Made by a program: the position numbers and the translations under genes. From positions 1-5,385 of the forward strand of contig JAFADM010000489.1 in assembly GCA_023424865.1 (NCBI GenBank): a stretch of 5,385 nucleotides of DNA, in the 5' to 3' direction. The notes beneath the pieces are model-generated. The model was not told where the DNA came from. It ran no database searches and was given only the letters and a program-made list of their open reading frames with translations. Each line of letters opens with the position of its first letter. Position 1 is the stretch's first letter. Shown here in pieces: positions 1-5,385 of the stretch. The stretch comes from Bacillota bacterium (lineage in GTDB: Bacteria; Bacillota_A; Clostridia; DSM-8532).

Positions 1-221
1 AACAAACCGGTGAAGGGGTATTGGATTTTATCACCCGCATTCGCCTTGAAAAGGCACGCAAGCTTCTGCTTACATCCGGCCTGAGCATAAAGGATGCGGG
101 CACCCGGACCGGCTTTTATAACAGCAATGCTTTTATCCGCTCCTTTAAAAGGTATTACGGTATTACACCCGGCCAATACAGAGAAATTTACGGCGATAAG
201 CAAAATTCCGGCAATAGCTGA
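1..221 (+). CDS. AraC-family transcriptional regulator, C-terminal end (5' partial)
   Basis: This is the last 72 codons of a regulator; the frame is open from the window edge (first full codon at position 3) to TGA at 219-221. The visible part is the second half of an AraC/XylS DNA-binding domain. It opens with QTGEGVLDFITRIRLEKARKLL, the end of the first helix-turn-helix plus the linker helix. It continues with LSIKDAGTRTGFYNSNAFIRSFKRYYGITPGQYRE, the second helix-turn-helix and the family's C-terminal signature. AraC proteins bind promoter DNA as activators of sugar genes. The wording NSNAFIRSFKRYYGITPGQYRE recalls, from memory, the large membrane-anchored AraC sensors common in Paenibacillus and clostridia more than YesN-type response regulators, but the sensor part is outside the window. 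The TTG at 21 is internal to the domain and is not a start. The gene lies about 200 bp upstream of a sugar ABC transporter operon in the same direction, so it probably regulates that operon (inference). Confidence 0.93.
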   Translation, partial: QTGEGVLDFITRIRLEKARKLLLTSGLSIKDAGTRTGFYNSNAFIRSFKRYYGITPGQYREIYGDKQNSGNS

Positions 222-247
222 ACGCAAATCATATTTTGATGATGCGT
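222..247. repeat. Inverted repeat just after the regulator's stop codon
   Basis: ACGCA (222-226) is matched by TGCGT (243-247), and TCAT (229-232) by ATGA (239-242). This gives a 9-bp stem with a two-base AA bulge and a six-base loop. It directly abuts the TGA of the regulator gene. It is followed by an A-run rather than a T-run, so it is not a standard intrinsic terminator for plus-strand transcription. It could be a hairpin protecting the 3' end of the regulator mRNA, an operator half-site pair, or chance. Confidence 0.35.
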
Positions 248-300
248 AAAAAAATGAAGATTCCTTCTTTCTCCAAAGCCTTCATATGAGTCTCTTTCGC

Positions 301-322
301 AAAAAAGCCTCTTATGGGAGGC
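301..322 (-). terminator. Terminator-like hairpin, better on the minus strand
   Basis: GCCTC (307-311) pairs with GAGGC (318-322) around a six-base loop. Read on the minus strand, the stem is followed at once by six T residues (complement of the A-run at 301-306), which is the layout of an intrinsic terminator, though the stem is only 5 bp. On the plus strand the stem is followed only by AATAATTT, a poor U-tract, so it might act weakly in both directions and end the regulator transcript. No convincing minus-strand gene lies to the right to need it. Confidence 0.35.
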
Positions 323-328
323 AATAAT

Positions 329-356
329 TTGACGATGGGAGTAAAAATCTAAGAAT
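329..356 (+). promoter_or_regulatory. Candidate sigma-A promoter for the transport/glycosidase operon
   Basis: TTGACG (329-334) matches the -35 consensus at 5 of 6 bases. AAGAAT (351-356) matches the -10 consensus at 4 of 6, with a 16-bp spacer. It lies about 70-95 bp upstream of the binding-protein start, leaving room for a leader. A weaker second option is TTTACC (356-361) with TATGCT (380-385) and an 18-bp spacer. Weak boxes would suit an activator-dependent promoter controlled by the upstream AraC-type protein, but this is inference. Neither option is strong enough to be certain. Confidence 0.35.
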
Positions 357-393
357 TTACCGCAGCCAAACAGCGATGCTATGCTGATTTCAT

Positions 394-403
394 GAGGCGC
401 CTC
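394..403. promoter_or_regulatory. Perfect 10-bp palindrome upstream of the binding-protein gene
   Basis: GAGGCGCCTC is fully self-complementary and lies about 20 bp before the binding-protein start codon, downstream of both candidate promoters. As DNA it could be a dimeric-repressor operator. As RNA it has no loop and would not fold well on its own. Function unknown; a chance occurrence is possible. Confidence 0.2.
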
Positions 404-413
404 CATAAACGAC

Positions 414-424
414 AAAAGGAAGGG
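414..424 (+). promoter_or_regulatory. Ribosome binding site that leaves two possible starts
   Basis: The purine run AAAAGGAAGGG ends directly against the ATG at 425. For that ATG the best Shine-Dalgarno core, AGGA at 417-420, has only 4 bases of spacing. For the in-frame TTG at 434 the AGG at 421-423 or the whole run gives a more usual spacing of about 7-10 bases. The start of the binding protein is therefore uncertain by three codons. Confidence 0.55.
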
Positions 425-1990
425 ATGAATAAATTGAAAAATTGCAGATTGAGGATTCTTTCCTCGCTTCTGGCATTTGCTATGCTGCCCGGCTTGTTTG
501 CCGGCTGTGGAAACCAACAGGAAACAGGAACCCAGGGGACCACCCCGCCTGCCACTGCCGCCAACAGCCCTGGAACCGGTTCAAGCGGCGAACAAATTTC
601 GTTTACCTATTTTGTACAGTTCAGTTCCCCCATCATCCAGACTCTGGCTGAAAATGACGTTTATCAGGAACTTGAAAAAAGAACCAATGTGAAAATTGAA
701 TTCATCCACCCTTCCGGGGACGCAGGACAGGCCCTGCAGCTTCTTCTCGCCTCCCAGGACATCCCTGACATTATTGAAGGTGCTGCCAGAAGCTATCCCG
801 GCGGCCCCGACAAAGCCATATCCGACGGCGTCTATTTGCGCCTTAACGAGCTTATTGAGCAATATGCCCCCAATTTTAAAGCCTTGAGGGAAAGCAATCC
901 TGAAATCGCACGTCAAACCATTGCCGACTCAGGCAACATATGGGCTTTTTCCACCATACAGACCATGGACGAGCCGCCTTGGACGGGCCTTCGCATACGC
1001 AAGGATTGGCTTGACGAACTGTCTCTTGAGGTTCCCACTACTGTGGATGAGCTTCACACGGTGCTTAAAGCCTTCAAAGACATAAAAAATATTGAAAGTC
1101 CCCTTTTGTGGTGGGATAGCTGGATGGATGAATACGGCATCGTCATTGGTGCCTGGGATATCGGCAACTCCTTCTATCAAGTGGACGGACAGGTGCTTTT
1201 CGCTCCGCTCCAGCCTGCCTATAAAGATTATATTGAAACCATGCGCACTTGGTACAATGAAGGCCTCCTGGATAAAGAGTTTGCAACCCGCAATGAAGAC
1301 GGACGCCAGACCCTTATTGCCAACGGCAAGGCCGGTGTGTACATTGATGCAAGCGATCCGGAAGTGAAGAAAAACACCGTCGCCGTTCCCTACGTTACTC
1401 TGGAAAAAGGCGCGAAACGCCATTTCAATCTGGTGAACCCCTACAATAAGGGTGGAGATACCGTCATCACTACTGCCTGCAAATATCCGGAAGAAGCGGT
1501 TAAATGGTTCGATTACCATTACAGCGACGAAGCCTTCCTGCTTTTCAACTACGGTATCGAAGGAAAGAGCTATACCCTGGTTGACGGCCAGCCCCAGTTT
1601 ACCGAACTCATGCTGAAAAGCGACAAGGGCTATTCCGCCACTGATCTGGCATGGGTTTACAAGCTTCACGGCGGACCCTATAAAAGAGACTTCATGGCCT
1701 TTCCCGGCATGGATCCCAAATTCATCGACGATATGAAGGTTTGGGGTGATTCGGTGGACGGAAGCTATGTTCTCCCCTCCCTTACCCTGAACTCGGAAGA
1801 AGGAACGGAAAATTCCGAAATCATGAACGAAATCAATACGTTTATTAAGGAAACAACGCTGAAATTCATTATGGGTATTGAATCCATGGACAAATACGAC
1901 GCTTTTGTCGAGCAGATTAAAAAAATGAATATCCAGCGTGCAGTGGAGATCCAGCAAAACGCCTTTGAGCGTTATAACAGCCGAGACTGA
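425..1990 (+). CDS. ABC transporter sugar-binding lipoprotein (LplA/YtcQ-like)
   Basis: This extracellular, membrane-anchored solute-binding protein delivers an oligosaccharide to the permeases encoded next. From the ATG at 425 it has 521 residues, the usual length for the large LplA/YtcQ-type family 1 binding proteins. A lipoprotein signal is clear: basic residues (K3, K5, R8, R10), a hydrophobic stretch around 11-26, then a lipobox FAGC with the lipidated Cys at 28. A Gly/Thr/Ser/Pro-rich linker runs from about 29 to 57. The mature domain opens with ISFTYFVQFSSPIIQ and YQELEKRTNVKIEFIHPS, then LLLASQDIPDIIEG, typical of the N-lobe. The C-terminus NAFERYNSRD is also family-like. An upstream in-frame ATG at 392 lacks a ribosome binding site and would put a charged tail before the signal peptide, so I rejected it. 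A TTG start at 434 is possible. The ligand cannot be read from sequence; the downstream glycosidases suggest a galactose- and fucose-containing oligosaccharide. Confidence 0.93.
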   Translation: MNKLKNCRLRILSSLLAFAMLPGLFAGCGNQQETGTQGTTPPATAANSPGTGSSGEQISFTYFVQFSSPIIQTLAENDVYQELEKRTNVKIEFIHPSGDAGQALQLLLASQDIPDIIEGAARSYPGGPDKAISDGVYLRLNELIEQYAPNFKALRESNPEIARQTIADSGNIWAFSTIQTMDEPPWTGLRIRKDWLDELSLEVPTTVDELHTVLKAFKDIKNIESPLLWWDSWMDEYGIVIGAWDIGNSFYQVDGQVLFAPLQPAYKDYIETMRTWYNEGLLDKEFATRNEDGRQTLIANGKAGVYIDASDPEVKKNTVAVPYVTLEKGAKRHFNLVNPYNKGGDTVITTACKYPEEAVKWFDYHYSDEAFLLFNYGIEGKSYTLVDGQPQFTELMLKSDKGYSATDLAWVYKLHGGPYKRDFMAFPGMDPKFIDDMKVWGDSVDGSYVLPSLTLNSEEGTENSEIMNEINTFIKETTLKFIMGIESMDKYDAFVEQIKKMNIQRAVEIQQNAFERYNSRD

Positions 1991-2005
1991 TTCAATGGCC
2001 TGATA

Positions 2006-2028
2006 CCCCGGGGGCTTCTCCCCCGGGG
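2006..2028 (+). repeat. Strong GC hairpin between binding-protein and permease genes
   Basis: CCCCGGGGG (2006-2014) and CCCCCGGGG (2020-2028) form a perfect 9-bp all-GC stem around the five-base loop CTTCT. CTGA (2000-2003) and TCAG (2038-2041) could add an outer 4-bp stem across an internal loop. No T-run follows, so it is not a classic intrinsic terminator. In sugar ABC operons, hairpins at this place are known to stabilise the upstream binding-protein mRNA and raise its level over the permeases (malE-malF being the model case). That role is likely here but inferred. Confidence 0.75.
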
Positions 2029-2050
2029 AGGATCGGGTCAGCTCACAGGG

Positions 2051-2057
2051 AAAGGTG
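2051..2057 (+). promoter_or_regulatory. Ribosome binding site of the first permease gene
   Basis: AAAGGTG lies 5 bases before the ATG at 2063 and supports that start. It sits about 22 bases after the strong hairpin, so the hairpin does not cover it unless the outer stem (to 2041) forms, and even then it stays free. Confidence 0.65.
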
Positions 2058-2062
2058 AAATT

Positions 2063-3019
2063 ATGGCTTCAACGACAGCAGCTCCCGGTATTTCCACCGG
2101 AAAAAAATCTTCTTTCGGGAGCCGGTTGATAAAGGATATTCTGAAAAACAGATACGTGTATCTTCTGGCTCTTCCGGTTATCTCCTATTATGTTATCTTT
2201 TGTTATATTCCTATGTACGGTGTTACCCTGGCCTTTATGGATTTCTCTCCTGTTAAGGGGTATTTCGGAAGCCCCTGGATTGGATTAAAGCATTTTACCA
2301 GTTTTTTTAACAGCTATTATTTTACACGTCTTCTAACTAATACTTTGCTTCTTAATATTTATGACCTCCTCTGGGGTTTTCCCGCTCCCATCATCCTGGC
2401 CCTTCTCATCAATGAGCTTCGGGCCAAACGTTTTAAGCGGGTGGTACAAACCATTTCCTACCTGCCCCATTTTGTATCCATGGTGGTCATTGCGGGCATC
2501 ATCCGTCAATTTTGCTCTGCCGACGGCTTTGTTAATCAAATTGTGGCTCTCTTCGGCGGAACAAAAAGCGATCTGTTGAGCTTCCCCGAGCTATTCCGAA
2601 CCATTTACATCAGCTCCGGCATCTGGCAGGGTGTGGGCTTCGGTACCATTATCTATCTGGCAGCCATATCCTCCATAAACCCCGAATTATATGATGCTGC
2701 CTATGTCGACGGTGCAGGCCGCTTCCGCCAGGCACTCAATGTTACCTTGCCAAGCATTATGCCTACGGTCATTATTCTCCTCATTCTCCGAATCGGCAGC
2801 ATGATGAATGTGGGGTTTGAAAAAATTATACTACTCTATAGCCCGGTAACCTATGAAACAGCCGATGTTATTTCAACCTTTGTTTACAGAAAGGGCCTTA
2901 TTGAGTCCAATTTCAGCTACAGTACCGCAGTTGGGCTGTTTAACTCCGTCATAAATTTTGCACTGTTAATATTCGCAAACAAACTGAGCCGGAAAGTTTC
3001 CGAGTCCAGTCTTTGGTAG
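2063..3019 (+). CDS. Sugar ABC transporter permease, LplB-like
   Basis: This 318-residue inner-membrane protein forms half of the import channel together with the next gene's product. It has a cytoplasmic N-terminal tail rich in Ser, Thr and Gly to about residue 30, followed by about six hydrophobic segments near 32-56, 93-118, 133-150, 180-205, 230-252 and 286-306. The segment YVYLLALPVISYYVIFCYIPMYG and the later IGLKHF are hallmarks of the LplB/YteP group of oligosaccharide permeases. The EAA loop, which docks on the ATPase, is at about 208-230 (ELYDAAYVDGAGRFRQALNV then TLP), with the conserved Gly at 217. The ATG has a good ribosome binding site. The gene follows the binding-protein gene by 72 bp and precedes the second permease gene by 15 bp, the standard order. 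Length and motifs are complete, with no sign of damage. Confidence 0.95.
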   Translation: MASTTAAPGISTGKKSSFGSRLIKDILKNRYVYLLALPVISYYVIFCYIPMYGVTLAFMDFSPVKGYFGSPWIGLKHFTSFFNSYYFTRLLTNTLLLNIYDLLWGFPAPIILALLINELRAKRFKRVVQTISYLPHFVSMVVIAGIIRQFCSADGFVNQIVALFGGTKSDLLSFPELFRTIYISSGIWQGVGFGTIIYLAAISSINPELYDAAYVDGAGRFRQALNVTLPSIMPTVIILLILRIGSMMNVGFEKIILLYSPVTYETADVISTFVYRKGLIESNFSYSTAVGLFNSVINFALLIFANKLSRKVSESSLW

Positions 3020-3020
3020 A

Positions 3021-3027
3021 AAGGTGG
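3021..3027 (+). promoter_or_regulatory. Ribosome binding site that supports a TTG start
   Basis: AAGGTGG lies 7 bases before the TTG at 3035 and just after the previous gene's TAG (3017-3019). No ATG or GTG lies in frame near this site, so it decides in favour of TTG as the start of the second permease. Confidence 0.7.
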
Positions 3028-3034
3028 GAGCCCG

Positions 3035-3934
3035 TTGACCAGGCAAAAAAACTTAAGCGAACAACTCTTTGATACCTTTAACATTCTTCTGATGTGCTTT
3101 TTATCCTTTCTCTTTCTGTATCCCTTTTTATATGTGGTATACGCCTCCATCAGCGACCCGGTTCTTCTGGTAAGAAACGAAGGCATCCTCCTCGCACCCC
3201 TGGGCTTTACTCTGGAAGGCTATAAGCTGGTTTTTCAAAATCCCAACATCTATACAGGCTATTTAAATACGTTTATTTATGTCACTGCGGGCACTGTCGT
3301 CAATCTTCTTATGACCTCAATAGGGGCTTACGTTCTTTCCAGAAAAGATCTATTATTAAAAAAGGGCCTGATGCTTCTCATTACCTTTACCATGTTTTTC
3401 GGAGGCGGACTTATCCCGTCCTTCCTTCTTGTAAACAGCCTGGGAATGATGAACACCCGCCTTGCGCTGATTATTCCCGGCGCTATAAGCACATGGAATC
3501 TTATTGTTATGCGTACCTCCTTTGCGGAAATTCCGGTGAGCCTTGAGGAGTCCGCAAAGCTGGATGGAGCCAACGACATACAGGTATTGTTCAGGATAAT
3601 TCTTCCGGTTTCCAAAGCCGTAATTGCTGTTATGGCACTTTTTTACGCGGTGGGCCACTGGAATTCCTGGTTCAGTGCTTCCATTTACCTTCGGGACAGA
3701 AAGCTCTTTCCCCTGCAGCTGATACTGCAGGAAATACTTATAAAAAACGATGCCTCCATGCTTGGAAATGCCAGCGCCCAGCAGCTTCAGGATATTAACA
3801 CCAACAAGGCCTGGTACCGCACGCTTATCCAGTATTGCACCATCGTGGTGGCCACAGGTCCCATCCTTTGCATTTATCCCTTTATCCAAAAATATTTTGT
3901 AAAAGGGGTAATGGTAGGATCCATCAAAGCCTGA
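3035..3934 (+). CDS. Sugar ABC transporter permease, LplC/YtcP-like
   Basis: This 299-residue protein is the second membrane subunit of the importer. It has about six hydrophobic segments near 15-38, 78-101, 109-131, 138-159, 192-214 and 264-284. The EAA loop for ATPase contact is at about 170-191 (LEESAKLDGANDIQVLFRII then LP), with the conserved Gly at 178. NTFIYVTAGTVVNLLMTSIG and the C-terminal YPFIQKYFVKGVMVGSIKA are very characteristic of the YtcP/LplC group. The start is TTG with a good ribosome binding site; initiating at the next Met (residue 20) would remove most of the first membrane segment. It is co-transcribed with the LplB-like gene 15 bp upstream, and a 64-bp gap leads to the glycosidase gene. 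No ATP-binding subunit is encoded in the window; transporters of this type commonly borrow a shared MsmX/MsmK-like ATPase encoded elsewhere. Confidence 0.95.
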   Translation: MTRQKNLSEQLFDTFNILLMCFLSFLFLYPFLYVVYASISDPVLLVRNEGILLAPLGFTLEGYKLVFQNPNIYTGYLNTFIYVTAGTVVNLLMTSIGAYVLSRKDLLLKKGLMLLITFTMFFGGGLIPSFLLVNSLGMMNTRLALIIPGAISTWNLIVMRTSFAEIPVSLEESAKLDGANDIQVLFRIILPVSKAVIAVMALFYAVGHWNSWFSASIYLRDRKLFPLQLILQEILIKNDASMLGNASAQQLQDINTNKAWYRTLIQYCTIVVATGPILCIYPFIQKYFVKGVMVGSIKA

Positions 3935-3982
3935 CCCCCGTTTTACCGGGTGACTCCCTTTATAGTGGATTACCCTTAAGAG

Positions 3983-3989
3983 AAAGGAG
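3983..3989 (+). promoter_or_regulatory. Ribosome binding site of the GH43-type gene
   Basis: AAAGGAG lies 9 bases before the ATG at 3999, a strong and usual signal. The rest of the 64-bp gap (3935-3998) holds only a weak CCCG/CGGG pairing at 3937-3950 and an isolated TATAGT (3961-3966) without a matching -35 box. I see no convincing internal promoter or terminator there. Confidence 0.7.
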
Positions 3990-3998
3990 ATAGATCCC

Positions 3999-4949
3999 AT
4001 GACAACCTTGAAAAACGGCGCTGTCTGGTACGATACCCAGGGCAATATCCTTCACGCTCACGGCGGGCACATCTTAAAAAAGGACGGTTATTTCTACTGG
4101 TATGGTGAAAACCGAACCGAAAACAATTATGTGAGCTGCTACCGCTCCACAGACTTAATGAATTGGGAGTTTCGGTGCCATAGCCTTACAACCCAGTCTC
4201 CAACAGAGTCTATTCGCATACGAACCCGTTTGCCCCTCACCGGTCCGGGAGGCGGAAAAGTCAATCTGGAACGGCCCAAGGTGCTTTACAATGCCCTTAC
4301 AGGGAAGTATGTCCTTTGGGTGCATTATGAAAACGGCAGCGATTACACCTGTGCGGCCTGCGCTATTGCCACCAGTGACACCCCCGACGGCGAATTCACC
4401 TATCATGGCAGCTTTAATCCCATGGGCTATATGTCCAGAGACTGTACCCTTTTTCAGGAGGAGGACGGAACGGCTTATTTTATATCCGCATCAAGAGATA
4501 ACGCGGATTTACATGTGTACAGGCTGGCAGAAGATTATATGAATGTGGACAGCCTCATACATAAGCTTTGGCCTGGAGAATACCGGGAAGCACCGGCAGT
4601 AATGGTACGAGACGGCAAATACTATCTCTTTTCTTCCTTTTGCACCGGCTGGGCACCCAATCAATGCAAATATGCCGTGTCGGAAGGCATGGAAAAGCGC
4701 TGGAGCATACTTGCAAATATAGGGGATGAAACGACCTTTCACACCCAGCCCGCATTTATTCTTCCTGTAAGCGGAACACAAGACACCACTTACCTTTATG
4801 TTGCGGATCGCTGGAACGGAAAGGATTATCACGACTCACGCTATGTTTTCCTTCCTATAAGCTTTGAAACCAACGGTGTTCCAACTTTGAACGATTGCGA
4901 TACGTTTGGGATCGACCTAAAGACCGGACGCTTTCTAACCCATGAATAA
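3999..4949 (+). CDS. GH43-type glycosidase, exo-beta-1,3-galactanase-like, cytoplasmic
   Basis: This 316-residue protein is a single five-bladed beta-propeller catalytic domain of the GH43 type. Family-like segments in order are AHGGHILKKDGYFYWYGENR (20-39), CYRSTDLMNWEF (47-58), ERPKVLYN (91-98), SRDCTLFQEEDGTAYFISAS (146-165), REAPAVM (196-202), CTGWAPNQ (215-222) and FHTQPAFI (247-254). The pattern matches the exo-beta-1,3-galactanase branch (GH43_24 and relatives), which removes galactose from the beta-1,3-galactan backbone of arabinogalactan. E197 would be the general acid, D148 the pKa modulator and E91 a substrate contact. Q250 falls where the fungal enzyme Pc1,3Gal43A uses Gln in place of the usual Asp base; the normal N-terminal Asp of GH43 is absent here (AHGG instead). 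There is no signal peptide, carbohydrate-binding module or dockerin, so it should act in the cytoplasm on imported oligosaccharide. Related subfamilies with other galactosidase or arabinofuranosidase activity cannot be excluded. Confidence 0.85.
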   Translation: MTTLKNGAVWYDTQGNILHAHGGHILKKDGYFYWYGENRTENNYVSCYRSTDLMNWEFRCHSLTTQSPTESIRIRTRLPLTGPGGGKVNLERPKVLYNALTGKYVLWVHYENGSDYTCAACAIATSDTPDGEFTYHGSFNPMGYMSRDCTLFQEEDGTAYFISASRDNADLHVYRLAEDYMNVDSLIHKLWPGEYREAPAVMVRDGKYYLFSSFCTGWAPNQCKYAVSEGMEKRWSILANIGDETTFHTQPAFILPVSGTQDTTYLYVADRWNGKDYHDSRYVFLPISFETNGVPTLNDCDTFGIDLKTGRFLTHE

Positions 4950-4967
4950 CACATCTTCGAACAATAT

Positions 4968-4973
4968 AGGAGG
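4968..4973 (+). promoter_or_regulatory. Ribosome binding site of the GH29 gene
   Basis: A perfect AGGAGG lies 6 bases before the ATG at 4980. It fixes the start of the fucosidase gene and lies 18 bases after the stop of the GH43-type gene, fitting translation from a shared mRNA. Confidence 0.85.
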
Positions 4974-4979
4974 ACAAGT

Positions 4980-5385
4980 ATGGAACATAAAATGACCGGA
5001 GCAGAGCTGGCTTCCATGGAAAAAAGCAGTGTGGTTTTTAAAAGCCTGGACGGTGTAAAATGTGATGAACTAAAGCTACCAGAGGAGGATCTGGCCTGGT
5101 GGCGGGATGCGAAAATCGGGCTGTTCTTTCACTGGGGGCTGTATTCCATTATTGGACACGGGGAATGGGCTATGTTCAATGATAAAATTCCTGTGGAGGA
5201 ATACGCAAAGCTGGCAGAGGAATTTAATCCCCAGGATTTTGAAATGCAGGAGCTAACTTCCCTGGCCAGGGACTTTGGCGCAAAATATATGGTCATGGTA
5301 ACGCGCCACCACGACGGCTTTGCCCTCTGGGACAGCCCTGGAAGCTACGGTGGCTTTAACAGCTTCAATACCGCTTCAAAAAGGG
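4980..5385 (+). CDS. GH29 alpha-L-fucosidase, N-terminal part (3' partial)
   Basis: The gene starts at ATG 4980 and runs open for 135 codons to the window end. The GH29 barrel begins with LAWWRDAKIGLFFHWGLYSI (residues 38-57), where H51 of HWG is the conserved fucose-binding His. GEWAMF (61-66), EEFNPQDF (80-87) and FGAKYMVMVTRHHDGFALWD (99-118) follow; H110 and H111 are the conserved His pair that contacts the sugar. The enzyme removes terminal alpha-L-fucose by a retaining mechanism. The nucleophile Asp and acid/base residue lie beyond the window, so activity and linkage preference cannot be judged. About 37 residues precede the barrel without a signal peptide, so a cytoplasmic enzyme is expected. 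It follows the GH43-type gene by 30 bp and is probably in the same operon, implying that the imported glycan carries fucose (inference). Confidence 0.93.
   Translation, partial: MEHKMTGAELASMEKSSVVFKSLDGVKCDELKLPEEDLAWWRDAKIGLFFHWGLYSIIGHGEWAMFNDKIPVEEYAKLAEEFNPQDFEMQELTSLARDFGAKYMVMVTRHHDGFALWDSPGSYGGFNSFNTASKR

Noticed and set aside
392..424. Upstream ATG at 392 as start of the binding protein
   Set aside because: There is no ribosome binding site before it, and it would add MRRLHKRQKEG ahead of an already complete lipoprotein signal peptide. The purine-rich site at 414-424 fits a later start.
188..517. Minus-strand open frame of 109 codons spanning the regulatory gap, possibly a small gene ended by a terminator
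   Set aside because: It runs through the terminator-like hairpin at 301-322 instead of stopping before it, overlaps the signal-peptide region of the binding protein, and its product resembles no protein I know.
929..1957. Long minus-strand open frame of 342 codons inside the binding-protein gene
   Set aside because: It lies wholly antisense to a clearly recognised gene, shows no family-like motifs, and is best explained as a shadow caused by the codon usage of the plus-strand gene.
2006..2028. Intrinsic terminator ending the operon after the binding-protein gene
   Set aside because: The stem is strong, but no T-run follows on either strand, and permease genes of the expected order follow immediately. 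A stabilising or partly attenuating hairpin fits better.
3935..3998. Internal promoter before the GH43-type gene (TATAGT at 3961-3966)
   Set aside because: No -35-like box lies at a proper distance, so the -10-like sequence alone is not enough.
3356..4045. Minus-strand open frame of 229 codons across the second permease and the start of the GH43-type gene
   Set aside because: It overlaps two confident genes antisense, has low-complexity and unfamiliar composition, and shows no recognisable domain.

Overview
The window reads as a carbohydrate-uptake and glycan-degradation operon from a Gram-positive bacterium of the Bacillota, most plausibly a clostridial or Paenibacillus-like lineage. The grounds are a lipoprotein-type solute-binding protein with two LplB/LplC(YtcP)-type permeases, strong AGGAGG-like ribosome binding sites, a TTG start codon, and moderate GC content. 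The species cannot be named from this sequence.

Layout: (1) positions 1-221 are the C-terminal DNA-binding end of an AraC-family regulator whose start lies outside the window. (2) Positions 222-424 are a ~200 bp regulatory gap with an inverted repeat next to the regulator's stop, a hairpin that looks like a terminator on the minus strand, weak sigma-A-like promoter candidates and a 10-bp perfect palindrome. (3) Positions 425-1990 encode a lipoprotein sugar-binding protein. (4) A 72-bp gap carries a very strong GC hairpin without a U-tract. (5) Positions 2063-3019 and 3035-3934 encode the two ABC permeases. (6) Positions 3999-4949 encode a leaderless GH43-type glycosidase that resembles exo-beta-1,3-galactanases. 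(7) Positions 4980-5385 are the first 135 codons of a GH29 alpha-L-fucosidase, cut by the window end.

All six genes lie on the plus strand. The last five are 15-72 bp apart and look like one transcription unit. A coherent model (inference) is that the binding protein captures an oligosaccharide outside the cell, the two permeases import it using an ATPase not encoded here, and the cytoplasmic GH43 and GH29 enzymes trim beta-1,3-linked galactose and alpha-L-fucose. A fucosylated type II arabinogalactan fragment would fit both enzymes, but the substrate is not proven by sequence. The AraC-type regulator upstream is the natural candidate controller.

I see no mobile element, CRISPR array, tRNA or rRNA. 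The most interesting points are the GH43 active site, which lacks the usual catalytic Asp base and has a Gln where the known galactanases do, its apparently cytoplasmic location, and the hairpin between the binding-protein gene and the permease genes.
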